64,000 nucleotides of DNA from a bacterium (Candidatus Blackallbacteria) CG13_big_fil_rev_8_21_14_2_50_49_14 (GCA_002783405.1 PFGG01000021.1:1-64000); one strand, 5' to 3'; counted from the stretch's first letter, positions 16,414-25,461 are shown. Notes: generated by a model not told the origin, from the letters alone. Numbers and translations are program-made.

Positions 16414-17367
16414 GTGGGTCCTTTTTTACCCACAGATTTGGTCTTTCCTGTTTGGGGAGATCTTCACACTTCGCTTCTGCTCAACTTCACGCTGCCTTCG
16501 TTGCTGGCGCCAGGCAATCTTCCCTTTTGGTCGGCTCAGACCCCTACCCGTTTAATTTTTTGGACTGTTTCAGAAGAGGCGGCTGTAATAGCCTCTGTTA
16601 TCAATCAGTGGGAATGGCCTGTCAACTGTTCATTTTTATTTCGCCCTTTGCCAGCAGATCCCCTGGATAAACCGCTGGAAGTTCGTCATTATTACCGTTC
16701 CAGTCTGGCTTACCAGGCGGCGATTGCCGAGGCGCGAGAAGCTGGCCATGCCGTGATGCCTTTAACGCCCGACCTGATACTTTCGTCTGAGGCCTTGCAT
16801 GGCTTGGCGGGCCTGCTTGAAGCTGAGCTGAGCGCTGTCTTTGCGCTCGGGTTGCGTTTGCATTATGAAACGGTCAGACCTCAGTTGCTTAAAAAAAAAG
16901 CAGGAAACCAACTGGTTTTAAGCGGATCTGAGTTGGTTCAGCTTCTGATTCAGCATATGCATGCCTATAACCGTGACTGTTTCTGGGATGCCGAGCAGTT
17001 TGCTCTTCAACCTGCTATGAGCGCAGACTGGTTGCCAGAGGGGGGATTTTGCGTGCAGGCCTTTCATTTGCATCCCCTTTATTTGCATCGTCCTTTGCCC
17101 TATCGTCTCAGTGAGCTTGAAAGTTATTTTCCAACTCTGGATGGATTGTATCTTCAGCAGTATGCGCGTTTTTCGACCGAAGGGCTTGAGATTGTTCAGG
17201 ATCGTTCTGCGCTGGTGGTTTCTTTTGGCTTTGATGGGCATCCTGTTTATGAGGCGCAAAGGGCAAGCTCACTTGAACGTCAACGCTTGATTCACGCTTT
17301 TTCGCAGCATTATTGTGAACCCATCCACCGCTGGTTTTATGAGCATGCTCTGTATTTTCAACCATGA
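16414..17367 (+). CDS. Unknown protein preceding a TPR-glycosyltransferase
   Basis: A 317-residue soluble protein starting with GTG, 5 nt after the preceding stop. The N-terminus (VFPVWGDLHTSLLLNF, LPSLLAPGNLPF) resembles a group of uncharacterised proteins found with TPR-type sugar transferases in proteobacteria; I recall the pattern but cannot name a defined family. The middle is helical, and the C-terminal third has many histidines and aromatics (AFHLHPLYLHRPLPY). It overlaps the TPR-glycosyltransferase gene by ATGA, so the two are translated together. A role with that enzyme, such as acceptor handling or sugar transfer, is inferred from coupling only. Confidence 0.6.
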   Translation: MGPFLPTDLVFPVWGDLHTSLLLNFTLPSLLAPGNLPFWSAQTPTRLIFWTVSEEAAVIASVINQWEWPVNCSFLFRPLPADPLDKPLEVRHYYRSSLAYQAAIAEAREAGHAVMPLTPDLILSSEALHGLAGLLEAELSAVFALGLRLHYETVRPQLLKKKAGNQLVLSGSELVQLLIQHMHAYNRDCFWDAEQFALQPAMSADWLPEGGFCVQAFHLHPLYLHRPLPYRLSELESYFPTLDGLYLQQYARFSTEGLEIVQDRSALVVSFGFDGHPVYEAQRASSLERQRLIHAFSQHYCEPIHRWFYEHALYFQP

Positions 17368-19019
17368 GAGGGGCTGCCTATTTTGAAAAAGCCTTGGATT
17401 TTTTTCAGCAGGGAGCCCTGGCACAGGCCAAGCAAACCTGCCGCTTGGGATTGGCTCAGGCACCCGCAAATTTTGAGGGCTGGCGGCTTTTGGCCCTGAT
17501 TTATCAGCGGGGCGGGCAGTCTGAAGCTGCACTGACAGCTTTGCACCAGGCTTTGAGACTTGCGCCTGAAGCCGCTGTTCTGTATTGCGATTTGGGTCAT
17601 TTTAGGGCGGAAAGCAAGGCGCCGGATCTAGCCCGCAGTGCGTATCGAAAGGCTTTGGTTTGCGATCCTGACTATTGGCTGGCCTGGTTGGGCTTGGGGC
17701 AGCTTGAGGCTGAATGGGGAACGGTGCAGGCTGCTTGGGGGGCCTGGTGGGAGGTCTTGCAGCGTGAACCTTTTCAGTATGAGGCGCTTTTGGGAATCTT
17801 GGAAATTTTGCGCAGACAAAAAAACTGGCAAGCAGCCGAGCAGATCGTTCAAAAAGCCTTGTCTGCTTCCTGTTTTAGCAAAGCACAGAGAGCCCGCCTG
17901 CTGACGCAGCAAGGGGTTCTCTGGCAGGATCAGGGGCTTTTTCAAGCCGCTTTAGGCGCCTTTGCGCAGGCGCGTGTGCTTCTACCTGAATTGGCAGATG
18001 CCTGCTTTGGTCAGGGAAGTGTTTTTCAGGAGCAGGGTGAACGAGAATTGGCCCGTGCCGCCTATCTTGAATGTCTGAAACTTCAGCCTTTGCACGCTGA
18101 AGCGCAGTTAAATCTGGGCTTGCTTGATCTTTCTGAGAGTAAATGGGAAAGCGGTTTTCAGCGTTTAGGCTGGCGAAAATTCACCCAGGGCTACCGGGGT
18201 GAAATTCTCCAACCCACTTGGCAGGGGGAAAGCTTGCGTGGCAAAACGCTTTTGGTTCAGGGAGAGTTGGGGCAGGGAGATATGCTGCTTTTTGCAAGAT
18301 TTTTACGCCCCGCCCTTCACCTGGCGAAAAAGGTGTATTTTCGGGGTTCTGAGACTTTGCTTCCCTTGCTGGAAACGATGCCGGGTTTGGAAACGGTTTC
18401 CTTAGAGGCACCTCTGCCGGTCTATGACAAGGCCTGTCTTCTGCTTGATTTACCTGCTTTGCTGGGGTTGCGCCCTCTGGATTGCCCCCCTCCCTATCTG
18501 CAGGTCGAACCCCTGAACAGGGCTCCTTTGGAGGTGCCTTTTCGCGCGCGCGTGGGGTTTTGTTGGCATGGTCAACTGCCTGAACGGCAACCCTTGCCCA
18601 CGGCACAGCGCATGGCGGCGCGTAAACAGATTCCCTTGGCGGCTTTCATACCCGTATTTCAGGCTTTGCCGGAACTGGCATTTTTCAGTCTGCAATGGCC
18701 AGAAGAACCTGAGCTTGCGCTTTACCCTGGGCTTTTTTCTCTGGCTGGAAGCTTTGAGAACTGGTTGGATACGGCACGTGCAATGGCCGCATTGGATCTG
18801 GTGATCAGTGCCGATACCGCCATTGCCCATTTGGCAGGGGCACTTGGGAAACCCGTTTTTTTACTTCTGCCTGAGCCAGCCTATTGGCTTTGGCCCGAAC
18901 GGGGAAGTGATTTTGACTGGTATCCCCGGCTGCGGATTTTCAGGCAAAGTCTGGCGGGAGATTGGTCTGATCCGATGGCAGAACTGAGCATGGCTTTGCG
19001 TGAAGGGTTTGGTTTCTAA
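17364..19019 (+). CDS. TPR protein with GT9/GT41-like glycosyltransferase domain
   Basis: A 551-residue protein. Residues about 1-270 are a run of some seven tetratricopeptide repeats (for example AALTALHQALRLAPEAAVLYCDLGHF). Residues about 285-551 resemble the ADP-heptose/GT9 and O-GlcNAc-transferase-like GT-B fold: GKTLLVQGELGQGDMLLFARF, VGFCWHGQ, and the nucleotide-sugar end motif ISADTAIAHLAGALGKPVFLLLP. Such TPR-GT fusions modify proteins (for example flagellin or pilin) or envelope glycans in other bacteria; substrate and sugar here are unknown. The ATG overlaps the preceding stop (ATGA). Confidence 0.8.
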   Translation: MRGAAYFEKALDFFQQGALAQAKQTCRLGLAQAPANFEGWRLLALIYQRGGQSEAALTALHQALRLAPEAAVLYCDLGHFRAESKAPDLARSAYRKALVCDPDYWLAWLGLGQLEAEWGTVQAAWGAWWEVLQREPFQYEALLGILEILRRQKNWQAAEQIVQKALSASCFSKAQRARLLTQQGVLWQDQGLFQAALGAFAQARVLLPELADACFGQGSVFQEQGERELARAAYLECLKLQPLHAEAQLNLGLLDLSESKWESGFQRLGWRKFTQGYRGEILQPTWQGESLRGKTLLVQGELGQGDMLLFARFLRPALHLAKKVYFRGSETLLPLLETMPGLETVSLEAPLPVYDKACLLLDLPALLGLRPLDCPPPYLQVEPLNRAPLEVPFRARVGFCWHGQLPERQPLPTAQRMAARKQIPLAAFIPVFQALPELAFFSLQWPEEPELALYPGLFSLAGSFENWLDTARAMAALDLVISADTAIAHLAGALGKPVFLLLPEPAYWLWPERGSDFDWYPRLRIFRQSLAGDWSDPMAELSMALREGFGF

Positions 19020-19042
19020 GCAAGCTGGCCCTGATCCTTGGG

Positions 19043-19079
19043 TATAATACTTCTAGCTCCTGACACAGAGGTTTATGGA
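19043..19079 (+). promoter_or_regulatory. TATAAT -10 element and leader of the 19086 gene
   Basis: A perfect TATAAT (19043-19048) lies about 38 nt before the start codon; no good -35 is seen. A four-codon open frame (ATG at 19075) ends in a TGA that overlaps the main ATG. The GGA inside it (19077-19079) is the closest ribosome-binding sequence. Confidence 0.45.
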
Positions 19080-19085
19080 TTCTCA

Positions 19086-20246
19086 ATGAAGATTTTTTCA
19101 TCTTCTTCCCAGATTGTACAAATTGAACCGATTGACTTGCCGGGTCAGCTGATCAAAACACCTGCGTTGAATCAGGAGGCACAATTCACCGCAAGCCCTT
19201 CTGAGGCTTTGAAGGAAGTCAGCCCAGGGATTGCCCCCCAGGAAAAATTGGCTCTTTCAGAAGCTGGCAGCTCTGAAAAAGGGGAAGCCAGCCCCAATCT
19301 GCCCTTGGTTGAGAATCCAGTCAAGCCCAATTCTGGTAAAAACCCCCTTCAAGCCATGGTTCAGGGCGAAAAACCTGTGGTCAAGGCCACCACTGAAATA
19401 GTCGGGAATATCGTCAATCAGGTTGTGACAGGCGGTGCTGCGGAGCCTGTTCAGGTACCCGCAGAGGCCGCCGCTGCTGTGGATGCTTCCTTGGATACTC
19501 CTGCTCCCCAGGCTGTTCCCCCTGCCCCGAAACCCGTTCAAGTAGCCCCCGCAGAGCAGACGAAAAAGAAAGCGGCTGAAATGCCTGCAAAACCCGTAGA
19601 AGCGAAGACCTCTCCAGATGCAAAAGCTCCTGACGAGGGAAAACCCTCTGAAGAAGCAAAGAACACAGTACCCGAACAGCCTGCTGCTCCGGTGCATGAA
19701 GAGGTTCTAACACAGAGCGACGCGATCGTAAAAGGAACCCTGCTGACCTTGCAGGCCATCAAAAACAAAAGTCTTGCTGAACCTGAGCCTGTGCCTGTTG
19801 CCCCTCAGCCTCTCTTGAAGGGGATGGCGGTTTCTACGATTGTGCCGATGATATCTTCTGGCAAAGACAATCTTCAGGCCGTGATTTCGGGAGAAAAAAC
19901 CGTGACCCAGGCTGTCGGTGCAGTCACCAGTGATGCGCTGGGAGCTGTGGTGATGAGCACTGCTTCAAATCTGGGGCAAAAACTTGCATCTTCAGCGGCA
20001 ACGGCTATGGGCGCACCCGCAGGTACGGCCGAGGCGGCTGGAATGGTTGCCGCTTTTGCTTCTTCACGTTTGAGTACCCTCGCACTGGAAGGATCAGGAG
20101 CCAAAATTGTGGTGATGGATCAAACCACCAATTGGCTTGAAAAAAATATTATCGGTGGGCAACCCGCTGAAGCCACAAACATAGAGAACCCCACTCCTGA
20201 GCCTGCTGACCTTGCTCCAGAACTTAAGCCGGTAGCGACGGAATAA
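19086..20246 (+). CDS. GEK-motif paralog family protein, long form with duplicated motif
   Basis: A 386-residue protein of unknown function. Residues about 84-117 (GKNPLQAMVQGEKPVVKAT and on) and 258-290 (GKDNLQAVISGEKTVTQAV and on) are two copies of the same motif. Between them is an Ala/Pro/Lys-rich disordered linker (about 118-200). Residues 204-357 align end to end with the 15860-16408 protein. The Ala/Gly-rich C-terminal block may form packed helices. No signal peptide. The ATG at 19086 is used rather than the upstream frame because of its ribosome-binding and -10 context. The 3' end overlaps the convergent kinase gene by 23 bp. Confidence 0.7.
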   Translation: MKIFSSSSQIVQIEPIDLPGQLIKTPALNQEAQFTASPSEALKEVSPGIAPQEKLALSEAGSSEKGEASPNLPLVENPVKPNSGKNPLQAMVQGEKPVVKATTEIVGNIVNQVVTGGAAEPVQVPAEAAAAVDASLDTPAPQAVPPAPKPVQVAPAEQTKKKAAEMPAKPVEAKTSPDAKAPDEGKPSEEAKNTVPEQPAAPVHEEVLTQSDAIVKGTLLTLQAIKNKSLAEPEPVPVAPQPLLKGMAVSTIVPMISSGKDNLQAVISGEKTVTQAVGAVTSDALGAVVMSTASNLGQKLASSAATAMGAPAGTAEAAGMVAAFASSRLSTLALEGSGAKIVVMDQTTNWLEKNIIGGQPAEATNIENPTPEPADLAPELKPVATE

Positions 20247-22743
20247 GGGGTTCCTCAAGGGTGCGTTCCTGGCAGAATTCGATACTGACTTCACGGTTGC
20301 GTGTATTTTGGGCTTGCAGGCAGCGCGCCTGCAAGGGGCCGATTTGATCCTGATCCAGCGTTCGCAAAGCCCCTGAAAAATTAAAACGTACTCCTGCGAA
20401 GATTTTTTCCAGTGCCAGAATCCGGCACTGCAGCGGTTGCTGGGAAAGCTTAATCTGTTCACGTAAAAACTGGACTTCGTCGGTGAGGGTATTGCCCTCC
20501 ACCATCAGGGCCGTGCGTTCAGCTTCGAGTTCTTTCTGGCGCTCTACCTGATCGCGGGCCTGGGTGCGGATATAAATCAAAGCTTTGATATTTTCTTCGA
20601 GTTTGCGTTTATTCAGTTTCAGCTCTTCATCCAGATCACTCAAGCGGGTTTCGACGATGGGATCCACGCCAATATAAAGGGTGGTGGTGGTACTGGAGGG
20701 CGAACCCAGGATGCGGGCCTTGATTAAATGCGCCGAGCTGATTTGCCCCCCGTTGATCTGACCTTTGCCATCATTGATGCCGACCAAAACGGGCCCCATA
20801 CTGCGTACCTGGCTGTGGAGCAGGCCTTCACAGACCCACAAACTGCCCTGGCATTCTACCTGGGCCTGTTGAATAAAATGGGCCCGAATTGTGCCTTTGG
20901 CCTTGAGCTGGGTCTTCTGGTTGCCAAAAACAGAGCCCAGAATCTGGATATTTCCGCCCGCTTCAAGCACTGCATCTTCAACGGAGCCCTGCACCAGAAT
21001 ATCGCCCCCGGCTTCGACCCGATAACCGCTGTGTACATTTCCCCTGACTACCACAGAGCCATCGAAGCAGATATTGCCACTTTTGACCCCGACTTCATCT
21101 AGGTGGATCAGATTTTCAACCCGCACGCTCTGAGCACCCCGGATCGGTTTTCCTGCTTGGGTTGCTACCAGCAGATGTGGGTTTTCGGGGTGAAGAGCTG
21201 TGCCCTTGCCTTCGAGCAGACGTTTTTCAAGCCCTTTGCGGGGCTGGAGCGCTTTTCCGCAGATATCTTTACCGGCTTGGCCTTCAGTGGGAGGATGGTG
21301 AAGCATCAGGGGAGTTCCCTCTGGAACTGAAACGAGCAGATTCAATTCTCTGAAATCTACCGAACCGTCTTCTGATTCTGCAGGGCCCTGATCAATGTCT
21401 GGGATCAGGTATTCCAGCCAGGCATCTTGGCCATGGCAAACAGGTTCTCCCTGGGCTATTTTTTCGCGTTCAAGAAAGCCCTGTTGGGCGGCTTTTTCAA
21501 TCGGCTCCTGAAGCAGGCCAGAGACAATGCCTGTGCGCTCTAAAAATGAATGAATGGCTTCATGAGTGGCGGTTTCGATGGCATAGAGAGGATCCAGACT
21601 CAGCCAGGCTTCGCTCCAATCGGGTTGAACTTCGAGGCTCAGGCCATGGGGCCGGTCACTGAAGAACAAGGGTTTGCGTCCGTTTTCAGAAGCGAGTCCT
21701 TCGGCCTGTAGAACGGTTTCCATTTTGCCCATAAACGGATTGGTTTGGGGGCTGAGATCGGCGAGTGCGCCGCCGATTCGGGTTTCAGAGGTCAAGCGGT
21801 TTCTGACCTGGCCGGTAGGGCGCTTGAGATAGACGCTGGCATCGGGGCGGGGTAGACCAGGGGCCAAGCCCGCACTTTCACCACTTTCAATTTTTTGCAG
21901 CAATTGACGTAAATCGTTGGCCACGTCTGTCATTTGCTGGTAGCGTTCTCCCCGTCGTTTGTGCAGCATGCGCAGGATCAGGGTATTGAGCTCAGGTCTG
22001 AGCTTGGGGTTGTGGCTGAGCGGAGGGGTGGGCTCTTGAGAGAGAATATTCATGATGGTTTTGCCCATGCTTTCGCCTTCAAAGGGCAGCTGGCCGGTAT
22101 AAATCTCGTAAAAGACCACGCCCAGAGAAAAGATGTCTGCGCGGTGATCGACCATGGCTGAATCCTGAAGCTGCTCGGGCGACATATACGAGAGGGTGCC
22201 CAGCATGGTGCCCGCCTGGGTCTGGAGCATGAAGTGTTCGCTGGTATTCATGCGGGCAATGCCAAAATCCATGATTTTGATCTGGTGCTGGGGAGTAATC
22301 AAAATATTATCGGGTTTGATATCGCGGTGTACGACTCCTGCCTGGTGTGCATAGGCCAAGGCCTCACAGCTCTGTATCAAAAGATCGAGTAGGGTGGTTT
22401 CGCTGAAAGCTTCTCCATGGGCGAGAATATCTTTCAGGGTTTGGCCATTGAGCAGTTCCATGACCAGATAATGCCGATCGGCTTCAGCCCCCGCTTCAAT
22501 CACACTGACAATGCCAGGATGTTTGAGCAGGCCGCCGGTATGGGCCTCTCGGCGAAAACGATCGATCATTTCCTGAGCATTTTGATCGGAAGCGTTCAGT
22601 TGCAGTTCTTTGATGGCTACTTCTGTCTTCCGGGCAGGATCCTCGGCCTTATAGACCACCCCCATGCCACCTCGGCCGATTTCTTCTTTCAGCCCGTATT
22701 TACCCAAAACAGTTCGGGTTTGTGTCATCATTGGCTTTCCCAT
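20224..22743 (-). CDS. Ser/Thr protein kinase fused to FapA (DUF342) domain
   Basis: An 839-residue fusion. Residues about 14-285 form a complete PknB-type kinase: glycine loop IGRGGMGVVY, K45 in VAIKELQL, HRDIKPDN with D141, DFG at 159-161 and SPE at 188-190. After a linker, residues about 370-740 match FapA/DUF342, with the GTPLMLHHPP and GKGT region and a repetitive right-handed beta-helix (GNICFDGSVVVRGNVHSG, GGDILVQGSVEDAVLEAGG, KGQINGGQISSAHLIKA). The C-terminal 90 residues are a coiled coil. No membrane helix is seen. FapA proteins are tied to flagellar or polar placement elsewhere. A kinase that phosphorylates or is scaffolded by a polymer-like beta-helix is inferred. The start could be the ATG at 22731 instead. 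Confidence 0.88.
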   Translation of the reverse strand: MGKPMMTQTRTVLGKYGLKEEIGRGGMGVVYKAEDPARKTEVAIKELQLNASDQNAQEMIDRFRREAHTGGLLKHPGIVSVIEAGAEADRHYLVMELLNGQTLKDILAHGEAFSETTLLDLLIQSCEALAYAHQAGVVHRDIKPDNILITPQHQIKIMDFGIARMNTSEHFMLQTQAGTMLGTLSYMSPEQLQDSAMVDHRADIFSLGVVFYEIYTGQLPFEGESMGKTIMNILSQEPTPPLSHNPKLRPELNTLILRMLHKRRGERYQQMTDVANDLRQLLQKIESGESAGLAPGLPRPDASVYLKRPTGQVRNRLTSETRIGGALADLSPQTNPFMGKMETVLQAEGLASENGRKPLFFSDRPHGLSLEVQPDWSEAWLSLDPLYAIETATHEAIHSFLERTGIVSGLLQEPIEKAAQQGFLEREKIAQGEPVCHGQDAWLEYLIPDIDQGPAESEDGSVDFRELNLLVSVPEGTPLMLHHPPTEGQAGKDICGKALQPRKGLEKRLLEGKGTALHPENPHLLVATQAGKPIRGAQSVRVENLIHLDEVGVKSGNICFDGSVVVRGNVHSGYRVEAGGDILVQGSVEDAVLEAGGNIQILGSVFGNQKTQLKAKGTIRAHFIQQAQVECQGSLWVCEGLLHSQVRSMGPVLVGINDGKGQINGGQISSAHLIKARILGSPSSTTTTLYIGVDPIVETRLSDLDEELKLNKRKLEENIKALIYIRTQARDQVERQKELEAERTALMVEGNTLTDEVQFLREQIKLSQQPLQCRILALEKIFAGVRFNFSGALRTLDQDQIGPLQARCLQAQNTRNREVSIEFCQERTLEEPLIPSLPA

Positions 22744-22860
22744 GAATTTTCAACATCTGCTTGTATCCCGTTACGCAACGGGCAGGCAGGTGAATACCCT
22801 GCCAGATTTGACTCTACTATACACGGTCAAACCTGAAATTAAGCAGAATTTTATGAAAAT

Positions 22861-23571
22861 TTAGAGTTTGCGGCTATCAAAACCTGAAAAAAGCGGGCCA
22901 CCGGCAGCTTCTAGCAGGGTGGTACAAAAATCAATTAGAGGGCTTTTCTGGTTGTGACAATAGAAGTTTTCCAAGGCTGTTTGCAAGAGAATGGCCTGAT
23001 CTGGTGCGGCTTTGTGCAGGGCACGCCAGAGCCATTTGCCTTGGCCACTCCAGGCAGATTGTTGGGCCAGGTAAAAATCTGCTGCATGTTGCGCCAAAAG
23101 CGGGGCAATCTGTAGGTTTTCTTCACGATTTTCGCAACCGCGAAAGTCGTCGAGTAGATCTGTCAGATAGTAGCGTGCACGGGTCTCTTCTGAGGGGCTC
23201 AGTGGGGGTGGGCCTTTTTCAAGCAGTTCAAAGGCCCTTTGTTTGATCGTTTCGGCTTGATCATCCTTTTGGCTCAGAATCAGCCCCTCAAAACACATCT
23301 GTACCAAAGACGGCCTTCGCCTTTGAATATCGCTGGTGAAATAGTCCTCCAGGGAGCTGGGGGTATGCACAAAGAACTCAACCGGCCAAACCCCTACCAT
23401 TTCAGAACAGCGATAGGGAGCATCGGGTTCTGAATGGGTAACGATGACGATATCCAAATCGGAGGTGGCTGTGCCCTCTCCCCGAACAATGCTGCCCGCA
23501 AGAAAGGCCGCCAGACAATCTGGATACCGGGTCTGAATCAGACGGCTGGCGGTGATTTGCGGATTGCTCAC
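22861..23571 (-). CDS. Nucleotidyltransferase-domain protein
   Basis: A protein of about 236 residues with the DNA polymerase beta-type nucleotidyltransferase signature GSIVRGEGTATSDLDIVIV (GS motif plus D-x-D), followed by a helical C-terminal half of about 120 residues. Such two-part proteins resemble aminoglycoside-type or DUF4111-like transferases and stand-alone MNT proteins; the substrate is unknown and no HEPN partner gene is adjacent. The start is unsure: GTG at 23571 is 4 nt after the clpP stop, whereas a TTG at 23601 would overlap clpP by 26 nt. Neither has a clear ribosome-binding site. It is probably co-transcribed with clpP. Confidence 0.75.
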   Translation of the reverse strand: MSNPQITASRLIQTRYPDCLAAFLAGSIVRGEGTATSDLDIVIVTHSEPDAPYRCSEMVGVWPVEFFVHTPSSLEDYFTSDIQRRRPSLVQMCFEGLILSQKDDQAETIKQRAFELLEKGPPPLSPSEETRARYYLTDLLDDFRGCENREENLQIAPLLAQHAADFYLAQQSAWSGQGKWLWRALHKAAPDQAILLQTALENFYCHNQKSPLIDFCTTLLEAAGGPLFSGFDSRKL

Positions 23572-23575
23572 GGCT

Positions 23576-24205
23576 TTAAGCGCGGGGAGGACGTTCGACA
23601 ACTTTGTCGATCAGGCCATATTCCAAGGCTTCTTCGGGTGACATGAAGAAATCGCGCTCCACATCGGCTTCGATTTTTTCAAGCGGTTGATCGGTATGAA
23701 ACGCCATCAGACCGTTAAGACGGTTGCGCAGGCGTACAATTTCAGCGGCTTGGATTTCAATATCCGTGGCCTGTCCACCGGCTCCCCCGTGGGGTTGATG
23801 AATCATGATGCGGGCATTGGGCAAGGACATGCGTTTGCCTTTTTCACCCCCCGCCAGCAGAAAGGCGCCCATGCTGGAAGCCTGGCCAATACAGATCGTG
23901 GAAACCGGGCTTTTAATATGCTGCATGGTATCGTAAATGGCGAAACCTGCGGTGATAATCCCACCTGGTGAGTTGATATACAGGGCAATATCCTTTTCAT
24001 TGTCTTCGGCATCGAGAAAGAGCAGCTGGGCGATGATCACATTGGCCAGGGGCTCGTCAATTTCGTCTCCAAGCAGGATAATCCGTGATTTGAGCAGACG
24101 TGAGAAAATATCATAGCCGCGCTCACCCTGGGCGGTGTTTTCAAAAACATAGGGCACAATCACGCGGTCGTTGCGTTCGGGGATCAGGCGATTGAGTTCG
24201 TTCAT
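23576..24205 (-). CDS. clpP: ATP-dependent Clp protease proteolytic subunit
   Basis: The 209-residue serine protease subunit that forms the 14-mer barrel used by ClpX or ClpA/C. The catalytic triad is visible: S111 in [10 protein letters not shown]136 in MIHQPHGG, and D185 in [18 protein letters not shown] and the C-terminal GLIDKVVE are standard family motifs. The N-terminus ([31 protein letters not shown]) is about 15 residues longer than the E. coli mature form, similar to other propeptide-bearing members. No clpX is adjacent; the divergent neighbour is bolA, which is often near clp genes in other bacteria. Confidence 0.96.
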   Translation of the reverse strand: MNELNRLIPERNDRVIVPYVFENTAQGERGYDIFSRLLKSRIILLGDEIDEPLANVIIAQLLFLDAEDNEKDIALYINSPGGIITAGFAIYDTMQHIKSPVSTICIGQASSMGAFLLAGGEKGKRMSLPNARIMIHQPHGGAGGQATDIEIQAAEIVRLRNRLNGLMAFHTDQPLEKIEADVERDFFMSPEEALEYGLIDKVVERPPRA

Positions 24206-24305
24206 GGTCTAAAAAGCCTTTGTTGAGGATTTCACTCATGATACCACTGTCCTGGGGGGGGTGGCAGCTTGCTATACTGGGAATATCTTCTACAGGAGGC
24301 CTGAT

Positions 24306-24623
24306 ATGCAGGTTCAACACGACTTAGAATCCAGATTGAGCGAGGCCCTGGCCCCCCTGCACCTGGAAGTACTCAATGAAAGCCACAAACACAGTGGCCC
24401 AGCTGGCGATTCTCATTTCAAGGTGATTGCCGTATCGGATCACTTTGAAGGGCAAAACCGGGTGGCCCGCCATCGCCAGATCAACGCCCTTTTGGCAGAT
24501 TTGATTGGCCAGCCGATTCACGCGCTTTCACTGCAATTGTTTACCCCTTCAGAATGGGCGGCCCGTGCCGAAGTGGCTTTGCCCTCTCCTCCCTGCCGGG
24601 GCGGATCGAAGCACGCGCATTGA
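24306..24623 (+). CDS. bolA: BolA family protein
   Basis: A 105-residue BolA-fold protein: VLNESHKHSG near residue 20, SHFKVIAVSDHFEGQNRVARHRQIN (the class II KH-like helix-turn region), and IHALSLQLFTPSEW. BolA proteins work with monothiol glutaredoxins in iron-sulphur cluster handling and affect cell shape in E. coli. The ATG at 24306 has AGGAGG 6 nt upstream, so the longer upstream frame is rejected. A TATACT (24273-24278) is a possible -10. The final 15 residues are Pro/Gly rich and not conserved in the family. The gene is transcribed away from clpP. Confidence 0.9.
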   Translation: MQVQHDLESRLSEALAPLHLEVLNESHKHSGPAGDSHFKVIAVSDHFEGQNRVARHRQINALLADLIGQPIHALSLQLFTPSEWAARAEVALPSPPCRGGSKHAH

Positions 24624-24639
24624 AGGGCTTTGCCAGGGC

Positions 24640-25461
24640 CTAAGGTTTGTTTGTGATGCCCTTGGGCAGGTAATGGGTTTTTAAAACGTTTTCCAAGCCT
24701 GAAAGCGCGGAGGGGGCCTCAAGCAAGGGGGCTTGCGCCTGTGCCAATTCCCCCACCCGCGCCCGGTTGCGCGCCTTTTGCAAAGGAGCCGGTGGGCCGG
24801 GTGCATGCAGCAGATGCTCGGCCCAGGCATCCAGGCTGAAGCCCAGTCGGAACCCTGCTTTGACCAGGCGGTTGCCCAGATCCACGTCCTCCCAGCCAGG
24901 CCCTTGAAAACCCGTATCAAAACCGCCCACCGCTTCAAACAGGCTGCGGGGCAGTGCACAATTGCCACTCCAGGCGAAGAGCTGGGGGGTTTCTTCCCAT
25001 TTGGGCAGCACTTGAAAGCTGTTTTGGTGATAGATAAAACGCAAATCCTGAGCAAAGACCTTTTTTTCAGGAAAAAAATAAGAAGGGGCGATCCACGGGG
25101 TTTGATGCCCCACATAGCCAAAAAAAGGCAGTTGGGGGTGGGCTTGAAAATGGGCGGCATAGGCTTCCAGGCCCTGGGGCTGCAGCAGAATATCGCCATC
25201 GAGAAAAATCAGAAAATCCCCTCTGGCCCGACGGGCTCCCTGGTTACGGGAGCGGGCCACACAGAAATCACGGGGACGGCTGTGGTAGCACAGGGGCAGA
25301 CGGGAGCTGAAGCGTTCTGCGCAGGCTTGAGAATCGCTCTGACCATCTTCTTCCACCCAAATTTCATGGGCAGGCAGGCTTTGGCGCGTCAGCATTTCCA
25401 GGCAATAGCCCAGATTTTCAGCCCGACCGGGTGAGGTGCAGATGATGATGCTCAGGCGCAT
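24640..25461 (-). CDS. Family 2 glycosyltransferase
   Basis: A 273-residue GT-A enzyme: N-terminal SIIICTSPGRAENL, an acidic EEDGQSD, the nucleotide-binding LDGDI (DxD equivalent), and the galactosyltransferase-type C-terminal motif GPGWEDVDLGNRL. This is the arrangement seen in chondroitin-synthase-like GT2 enzymes. No membrane segment, so it is cytoplasmic. It starts directly after the ywbE stop and ends a five-gene minus-strand run. It is a clear relative of the glycosyltransferase at 59836-60732 (shared ARSRNQG and GWEDVD/GEEDVE motifs). Acceptor unknown. Confidence 0.87.
   Translation of the reverse strand: MRLSIIICTSPGRAENLGYCLEMLTRQSLPAHEIWVEEDGQSDSQACAERFSSRLPLCYHSRPRDFCVARSRNQGARRARGDFLIFLDGDILLQPQGLEAYAAHFQAHPQLPFFGYVGHQTPWIAPSYFFPEKKVFAQDLRFIYHQNSFQVLPKWEETPQLFAWSGNCALPRSLFEAVGGFDTGFQGPGWEDVDLGNRLVKAGFRLGFSLDAWAEHLLHAPGPPAPLQKARNRARVGELAQAQAPLLEAPSALSGLENVLKTHYLPKGITNKP

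Noticed and set aside
24733-25434. 233-aa frame antisense to the glycosyltransferase
   Set aside because: The minus-strand frame has clear GT2 motifs; this one has none.
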